Shown: piece by piece, positions 57,543 to 64,000 of the stretch
Layout: every line of letters begins with the position of its first letter
Position numbering within the stretch: position 1 is the first letter of the stretch
Source: Selaginella tamariscina
Taxonomy: Eukaryota; Streptophyta; Lycopodiopsida; Selaginellales; Selaginellaceae
Direction: 5' to 3'
NCBI GenBank assembly: GCA_003024785.1
Contig: PUQB01000437.1
Location: forward strand, 62,001-126,000
Length of the DNA: 64,000 nucleotides
The notes under the pieces: generated by a model
The model's input: only the letters and a program-made list of their open reading frames with translations
What the model was told of the DNA's origin: nothing
The model's database searches: none
Position numbers and translations under genes: made by a program

Positions 57543-59155
57543 TTACCTGTGGCGACGTAGCCTCCATGGAGCTTCAACTTCTTCCACATTTCTATGGCAC
57601 ATATCAACAAATGAGATTCCCGCAATAGTTCTACCCTTGAACTCACCGCTTACAAACTCAACACTGGCTGTCCTCTCATCTTCATCCCGTGCCACTATCT
57701 TCCCGTCCGCACCCCGGAAACCCCCGTTCACGACCCGCACGAGACCTCCGACCCCGGGCACGACCGTCCGTAGGTCCTCCTGCTCTATGCTGCCTAGTCG
57801 CTTGTCCAAGCTCAGCACACGGACTTTCGCACGGAAGCCGTCCTTGAATACGTCCTCGACCACGCACTGCTCTCGTGCGTATCTCTCTAGCCCCGAGGTG
57901 GATGGCTACTGAGCCGCACAATAAGGCCCACGTCCAGCCACTTCGCACCCCGTTCCTGTGCAAGGAGGTCACGTATCTTCTCCTGTTCCTGTTGTTCGAT
58001 TATCTCTTCTATTGATGGCTTCTTCAGGGTCGGCTTGCGTTGAATGGGGTTCCCCGGGGCCTGTGCGGGTTGAACGGCATTCACAGGCGCCTGTCATATA
58101 AAAATACTCGTTAGAAGTGTGTGATCAAATCTAGCAATAACAAACCTCAGAGGATCTATCAGTAAGGAGATCCCAAACTGGACTCCAATGTATATAAACT
58201 GTATTCTCTGTTAACATTATCGTTACTACAGCCATTGGACTAAACATCCAAATAAGCAGAAATAAAAAATGCTTGTATCTTCTACAGAACTACTTTAAAA
58301 ACAGTCTAATAAGACCTGTGTGTGACAGACGGAGAGAGAGAGATTTAAAATCCATATCTTGGTCTTATACAACTCTATATTAAAGTGGATTGTAATAAGA
58401 TAAATTAAATCTCTCTCTCTCTAGATTATGCAACAATTTGTTGCCAGATCTATATCATACAAATCTTAACAGTATGAAATCCTAATAGATCTGGGCTTAA
58501 TATTGTGTTTCTTATACGAATCAAGCAACCAATGGAGAATGCAACAGGCAGACAGAGAGAATCTGACCTGGGGATTGATGGGTTGAGCGGCGTTGACTTG
58601 AAAAACAGGAGGCGGGGGACTCAATTGCTTCTTAGTCTCGGCAGGCTTAACCTTGGGCAGAGAAAAAGAGACCTTCTCCGTCTTTTGCAAAACCCCAGGC
58701 TTCACAGTCTTGGGCTGCTGCTTCTTGAGAACCTTAGACGCCCGTTGGATCTGCTCATTGAGCTCATCCTCGGCAGAAGATTTGCGCTTCAGGGAAACAG
58801 TCGCCGGATCGACCATGGTAACAAAGCAGCCGCCGGTGGAGTTGTATTCCTTCCGGAGCTTGCACTTACCCTGCTTCTGGAGGTCCTCCAGGAAGGCGCC
58901 GAAGCCTGGCCAGCTGGTTTTAGCGATTGGAACATGGAATTTGTTGGAATTGTAGCTCTTGAAAGCCACGCTGCTCGGAACTTCGCATGAACCATGCGTG
59001 TTCCACATATGATCTACAAAACTGACCTCGAACTCCTCGTCCGCGGAGCTCCCGAAGATCTTCCGGACGCCATACACCTTGCTCCCGTTCATCCTTGCCC
59101 TAACACTCTGTTCCAGCGCTGCCCTAATCACAGTTTTATACCTCGCATTTCTCAC
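57543..59155 (-). CDS. KIN17: KIN17-like nucleic-acid-binding protein
   Basis: Homologue of KIN17, a nuclear DNA/RNA-binding protein linked to replication, repair and mRNA processing. Exon 1 58568-59155 holds the KIN17-type winged-helix region (FVDHMWNTHGSCEVPSSVAF, FGAFLEDLQKQGKCKL, GCFVTMVD) and a basic segment. Exon 2 57543-58090 has EIIEQQEQEKIRDLLA, KWLDVGLIVRLSS, then the KOW-type C-terminus (VVEDVFKDGFRAKV, LRTVVPGVGGLVRVVNGGFR, GRTIAGISFVDM). One frame break at the C4/G4 run 57891-57894; an extra G would link SSHPPRG to LERYAREQCVVED. No C2H2 zinc finger is visible before the winged helix, so this is a finger-less form or an upstream exon was missed. The last codons (RRHR, stop) overlap a possible donor, so the end is not certain. 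Confidence 0.82.
58091..58567 (-). other. KIN17 intron
   Basis: 477-bp intron with GT/AG ends and (CT)n tracts; no other feature. Confidence 0.7.
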
Positions 59156-59196
59156 TTAACGGAATCGTACTCTTGACCTTCTTTCAGTTTTTCCGC

Positions 59197-59222
59197 ACAG
59201 CACAGGAATCGAACCGGCCCTG
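59197..59222 (-). promoter_or_regulatory. B-box-like T-arm motif upstream of KIN17
   Basis: GGTTCGATTCC on the minus strand (59205-59215), perfect B-box consensus, 50 nt before the KIN17 ATG in gene orientation. It sits in the loop of a GCACAGG/CCTGTGC hairpin (59199-59224). No complete tRNA. Confidence 0.45.
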
Positions 59223-59224
59223 TG

Positions 59225-59720
59225 CTTTAAAATGTTGTATTATTAAATTAAATTTAATAAATTTAATTTTTTAAAATAAAATCAATATCAATTAAAATTG
59301 TAAGCTTCTTAATTATAAATATATTTTTAAACAAAATAAATAAAATTAAAAACTTGACTTGTAAGGTAACTACGGTAAATACGTAATTTACCATAGTAAT
59401 TAAGGTATATACGGGGTTAATTTATAATTATAGAATAATGTATTATGGGTTTATAGGAATTACTTATATATAAATACAAAAGTTATCTTGAATTTCCCTT
59501 TTTTTATATTGTTATTGTATGTTGTCTGGGGAAGTAATATGATATTACCTTACAGACTATTTATATTTAATATATTTAAAAAGTCTTTATTTAAACTATA
59601 ATAATCAAACACGTGGCAAAAAAACATATTCTTAAGATGAGAAAATTTAGTTAAATCTAAACTTATTCCTCACTTTTTCTTGTTTAACTACTTCCCTTTT
59701 TCTCAACCGTCGAGAAAGTT
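59225..59720. mobile_element. Diverged relative of the Harbinger-type MITE
   Basis: Shares long blocks with the MITE at 30534-30930: TTAAAATTGTAAGCTTCTTA (about 59293), ACACGTGGCAA (about 59610) and TTAAATCTAAACTTAT (about 59653). The terminal repeats are not preserved. A separate AT-rich insert lies in the middle (about 59340-59590). Confidence 0.6.
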
Positions 59721-60225
59721 ACACTCTTTCTTTACATTAACTCTTCACATATATATTCTTATTCTCTCCACAATAGAATGTGCTCCTAATATTTTACCTT
59801 TAATATTACAATTTAGAAAATTGTTGCAGTAAAATATTTTAAATTAAATTAATTAGGTTAATTAAAATAAAATAATTGAATTGCTGGTGGCCCATTGTAT
59901 AAATTATAAGCTCCATGCATGATTATTATTATATCATAAAGCATGTGTCTGTGAAACCGCCTTTCACGCCGTCTATTTGCGAAGCATATGTGACTTGACT
60001 ATTAGTAACATTAAAACCAAATAAAATTATGAAACACGTAACTAACTTTTACTATATTAACGGACAGTCGTTTCTAATTTAGATTCTCTTCTGATTTTTT
60101 TATGTACAGATCGTGGAATTTAGAAAAATTATTTAATATTTAAGTTTATCGTGATAAAAAACTAACACCAATAGAACGTTTACAGAACGACCGTACAGGC
60201 GTACACGCTACGGCATGTAACACAC
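59721..60225. other. AT-rich upstream region of the thaumatin-like gene
   Basis: No gene seen. Confidence 0.5.
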
Positions 60226-60232
60226 TATATAA
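60226..60232 (+). promoter_or_regulatory. TATA box of the thaumatin-like gene
   Basis: TATATAA, 40 nt before the ATG at 60272. Confidence 0.6.
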
Positions 60233-60271
60233 GCGTTTGTGGATCTTCATATTCTCCATCTCAAATACAAC

Positions 60272-61069
60272 ATGGCTTCCTCTTCGTTTTCGGTGCTTTT
60301 TATTTTATCTGGTTAGTTTCAAGTAATTTTGTGAATCACACAAGTCCTTAAGTAGGCTTTTAGCAGCATATCTTCTCTCAGGTGTTGTTAAGTAGGTTTT
60401 AGCAGCATGTGTGTGTGTTAATAATCTATTAAACTTTCCCCATTTTCACGAATCCCAATCCCAAATACGCATTCTAATTTAGTTTATTAACTTAAGCATA
60501 CTTATACAGCTCTTTTCTTGAGTGCAACATCCACCTCTTTCAACGTGGTGAACCGCTGTTCGAGCTCAATCAACGTCGTGATCAGGCAGAATCCAGGTCC
60601 CTCAATCGGTAATGGATTTTCACTCTCTCCTAGAGCATCAAGGGTTATCAATGCACCAAATGGCTGGGGTAATCTCTCTCTTTATATGTATATATATATA
60701 TATAACGTACTTGGTACAGCGGGAAACTTTGGACTACAAACTCCATCCTTACTGGCTGAGTTTTCAATAAACTCAGACCGGGGAAACGACTTCTACGACC
60801 TGAGTGCTGTGGACGGATTTCAGTTGGACCGTGGGATGAGGATCGAGGGTGCAAATCCTACGGTCAGCTGCAGCGCAAGCAGGAGCATATGCCCTCGTGA
60901 GAATATTAAAGGCAGCGCGTGTGTGAGCCCCAATAGAGACAACCCCAACACAAACTACGTGAGAGCGATTGAGCGTTCCTGTGGCGACGCATACAGTTGG
61001 TCTAAGGATGATAAAGCCACCCACGGCACTCCCACCGGCAAGACTTTTACTATCATTTACTGTCCTTGA
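60272..61069 (+). CDS. Small thaumatin-like (PR-5 type) secreted protein
   Basis: Predicted apoplastic protein of the thaumatin-like family. Three exons: 60272-60311, 60510-60668, 60720-61069; together 182 residues. The signal peptide spans exons 1-2 (MASSSFSVLFILSALFLSAT). Then SFNVVNRCSSSINVVI (the usual beta-strand start), LAEFSINSDRGNDFYDLSAV, DGFQLDRGM, SCGDAYSWSKDDKATHG and the C-terminal FTIIYCP. Only six Cys are present in the mature part; the Cys-rich loop with GRTGC and TGDCGG of typical members is missing between WAGNFG and LLAEF, so it is an atypical short form. Intron 2 is 51 bp, TA-rich and in frame if retained. Reading frame is clean. Confidence 0.75.
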
Positions 61070-61600
61070 AGAAGTTTTTAAGTGGCTTTAAATATCAGTT
61101 TTAATAAATAAAACTCTTTAATTTCTTATTATATACGAGGGAGTTAGGCACATATATGTAAACAAGTTAAATCAAATTATGGATAGAGAAAGAGAGATTA
61201 AAGTAGTGGAGGTCTACAAAGGTTTTCATTTATTTTGAAATATCTATACCATGGCGCAAGGTTACTTTGTTTGCTGAATGGTCAAAGGTAAATTATAATT
61301 TAAATACGTCACTTGACACAAAGTAGATGACAAAGCATAAACGAGATAACGTGATAGAATTTGGTGCCTTCACTGGATGCACAATGTTTGATTATATATA
61401 ATAAACATTGCGACTTAGCTATTAATTTACACATAATGTCAGTGAGTCATTGCTTAGCCATAGCATAAAGAGATTAATTCTACAAAACAATACATATATG
61501 CTGATGATGAGAAATGTGAATCCACTTGTTGTCGTTACATTTCCCACATACCTCGTTATCAAACCAACACCTCATGTCCAACCCGCCCGTTGAGTTTACA
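61070..61600. other. AT-rich intergenic DNA
   Basis: No gene or repeat recognised. Confidence 0.5.
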
Positions 61601-61666
61601 GAAGAGCACGACACGCACACACATACATGCTACGAAATCAAAAATTTGTTTATAACGCGTTCCTCG

Positions 61667-62200
61667 TCAGTTAAGAAGCTGGTGTTTCAACCAGCTTCTG
61701 GCTAATATCTTTGTGGAAACCCTGCTATCCTCGAAATACTTGCCAGTAACCCCCTTGTTATTGCGTGGTAGCCAACCCAATGACTGACATCGTCTTGACA
61801 AACACCTTAGTTTGCTTGATTTTGAAGCTCTTGCAGTGTTGTTTTGAAGACAGCATGTCCTCGAAATTCTTTTCATCATCCACGTCAATGACTGGTTTCC
61901 ACGGTGTCTCTCGACCGCATCATATTGGTCACTGCTGCTTTAGAGTCCGAATCACTCTCCAGATCCTCAGCCATCCCCCTTCTTCTCTTCCTAATACGTG
62001 TGAGTTCTCTAACATCACCCAAGTTGGCTTCGCATGGGTCCATCACGAGAAAGATCTACCTTAGAAGCCTTTCTATTGTCTTTTGCAGCCCTCACAAAAG
62101 CAATGAAGCCACCTAGTTCCCTGCAATGGGACTCTTCCATGCCAATAGAATTTTAAGGATACTCTATTACATCGCCTCATGTGCCTGCCGGAGAAACTTG
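61667..62200 (-). pseudogene. Degenerate open region of unknown origin
   Basis: Minus-strand translation shows short conserved-looking pieces in different frames (VIDVDDEKNFEDMLSSKQ, FKIKQTKVFVKTM, EDLESDSDSKAA), with stops between them. The acidic composition suggests a former coding region. I recognise no family. Confidence 0.3.
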
Positions 62201-63260
62201 TAAAGATCGTCTCTTCCACTGTCTCCCCAGGTGGCCATTTTGGCCATGGGAGAAAACAGGATTTGTGAAGGAAAGCTTATACAAGGCATATCCGAAGTAT
62301 GAGTCTGGATTCATGATTTGAATGATGTGTAATTCATACCTCTTCATAAAATAATGAAAGGGTAAAACCATATCATTAATCAGTTTAAATAGTCTTATTC
62401 TTCTGAAAATTGATTACGCCTCAATTTGAAATAGAGAATTTTGGGTCAATACAAGTGTTGTGTGCTGTCTCACGCATGAAGGTGATAATTTCATGTGTTT
62501 TTATGTCACTGTCGACAAGAAATAACACGCACTAGCTATCACACACACACATATTTTTATGCATTTTACATAGGGTATAATATATATACAGCTTTCTTAT
62601 TTAGGATTCATTAAGTTTGAATTCTTTTTAAATTTCTAAAATTTAAAATATGTATGTACATATACATGATACACATAAATTGTGTATGTGCGCGCGCGGG
62701 CGTGGCGGGCAATGATTTTTATAAATTAATAATCATTTTAAATTAATTTCCATGCATAAGGACACAGGCACTTGCACAGACTGATGAGTTCTTATATTTG
62801 TATTTGTCCATTGTAGGTATGTTTGGTTAGAGTGCATGTGTTTGTTGGAATGTATTTGTTACTTTATTTTGAAAATAGTTGTGGCATATATACGCGTGCG
62901 TGCGTATAGACACAAATCGGCTGAAAAATCACAATGCGGTCAACAAATATAAATTTATGTAGTTAATGTTATGTTTATGTTAGCTTTTGTACACGATTAA
63001 ACACACATGCACACTCACACATGAACATGTGGTCATATATATATATACATATATATATAATAACGTCATGAAGAATAGGATTAAACAAACATACATATAC
63101 CTATATGACATTCCCTAGTCACGACTGGTGGTTCCCATCGTCAGAAGCAAGCATATGCCGAGCAAAAGATCCTACAGGTGTAAATGTCTCACCTCAAAAG
63201 ATATATGGAGCTGGACCGACAACGTAAATTGAATCCAAAACAGAAGTTGTTCAATGGTAA
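62201..63260. other. AT-rich intergenic DNA with short CA/TA repeats
   Basis: No gene seen. Confidence 0.5.
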
Positions 63261-63408
63261 GGATTACAATTGTTTTGCCCAGGTTTGCAGGGGTCACAAT
63301 TTAAATGGTTACACACAATCGGTCTATAGATTAAGGATTACAATTGTTTTTGCCGAGGTTTACAAGGCTCACAATTCAAGTGGTTACACACAAATCGGTC
63401 TATAGATT
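63261..63408 (+). repeat. 74-bp tandem duplication
   Basis: GGATTACAATTGTTTT starts at 63261 and again at 63335; both copies end in CGGTCTATAGATTAAGG. Small differences between the copies. Confidence 0.85.
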
Positions 63409-64000
63409 AAGGTCTCGAAAGATATCATAAACAAAGCTTGTTAGCGTTGTTCACACAAGTAAATGTGCTGCTAATGGTACAAACATGAACCTTAGTTAAC
63501 AAAGTGAATTCGTGACTTTTGAAGTGTTTCTCTTTTTGTGGACAGATTGATAATGGTAATTAGCAATATGGACTTTCCACTAATGAATTGCACAAAATGA
63601 AATAAATAACTTAATTATTTCATTTTGTTACCACTATTGAATATTTGACAAAGACCTCTAGTGTCATTATATACGAAACATATATGAAATGAGTTCTTGC
63701 TTATGACAAATATTATATCATTGCACTGGGATATTAAATTGTGCTATAGAATCATTTCTTGCTGCAAAATTTAACATTTTATGCCAACTACATAATCTCT
63801 CATAATGTTTGACATAAGTTTTCTTAATTTATGTTTAACATAAATTTATATCATAAACTAGATTTAGGTTCAAGCAATACATTATTATAACATTTTCGAT
63901 TGAGATCTTCCAATGGCAATGATAAAATAAATTTTACCACGACTTAAGTTTGATTTTTAAGTAATACATTGTTCCAACATATTGTGCTGACTTTAACAAT
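63409..64000. other. AT-rich intergenic DNA
   Basis: No gene or repeat recognised to the end of the window. Confidence 0.5.

Overview
The window looks like nuclear DNA of a land plant, most likely a lycophyte close to Selaginella. The pentatricopeptide (PPR) proteins carry the YAQNGH-type repeats typical of Selaginella. Genes have many short introns, two of them only 51 bp. There is an interstitial run of TTTAGGG, the plant telomere repeat, and the large mobile elements are chromodomain Ty3/gypsy retrotransposons. This identification is inference; no database search was run.

Layout. 1-3.9 kb: 3' part of a serine carboxypeptidase-like gene whose first donor site is tandemly triplicated (minus), an unrecognised gene (minus), and an SDE2 homologue (plus). 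3.9-16.6 kb: a rearranged, degenerate region with two copies of an unusual gene that combines a ParB-like domain with a C-terminal methyltransferase-like motif, a separate piece of a DNA-methyltransferase-like gene, and two oppositely oriented copies of an FCP1/NIF-type HAD phosphatase. 16.6-19.5 kb: an array of about 25 copies of the palindrome GGCGGGATTAATCCCGCC, dinucleotide microsatellites, interstitial telomere repeat and other short tandem repeats. 19.5-37 kb: two complete but decayed LTR retrotransposons of one chromovirus family, each with its own 5-bp target duplication. The first carries a nested gag-only derivative. Both sit in a host repeat of about 0.85 kb and are accompanied by two MITE-like insertions.

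37.9-45.2 kb: a 7.3-kb inverted duplication. Each arm holds a PPR gene and a RING-H2 gene; the spacer holds a third PPR gene and a small lysine-rich protein gene. 45.2-46 kb: a PP2C-type phosphatase. 46.5-48.2 kb: PIF/Harbinger transposase remains. 49.6-59.2 kb: a compact housekeeping cluster of SPOUT1-like methyltransferase (plus), a metallo-beta-lactamase-fold hydrolase (minus), phosphatidylinositol synthase (minus) and a KIN17 homologue (minus). 60.2-61.1 kb: a small secreted thaumatin-like protein. The rest is AT-rich intergenic DNA with small repeats.

Many otherwise conserved genes are broken by single-base changes, often inside homopolymers (PP2C, SDE2, phosphatidylinositol synthase, KIN17, hydrolase). 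SPOUT1 reads cleanly through 11 exons. I therefore treat many frameshifts as possible consensus errors and reserve 'pseudogene' for copies with larger lesions. The most notable observations are the retrotransposon family's apparent self-priming signal (LTR transcript start complementary to the primer-binding site), the ParB/methyltransferase/phosphatase region, and the palindrome array.
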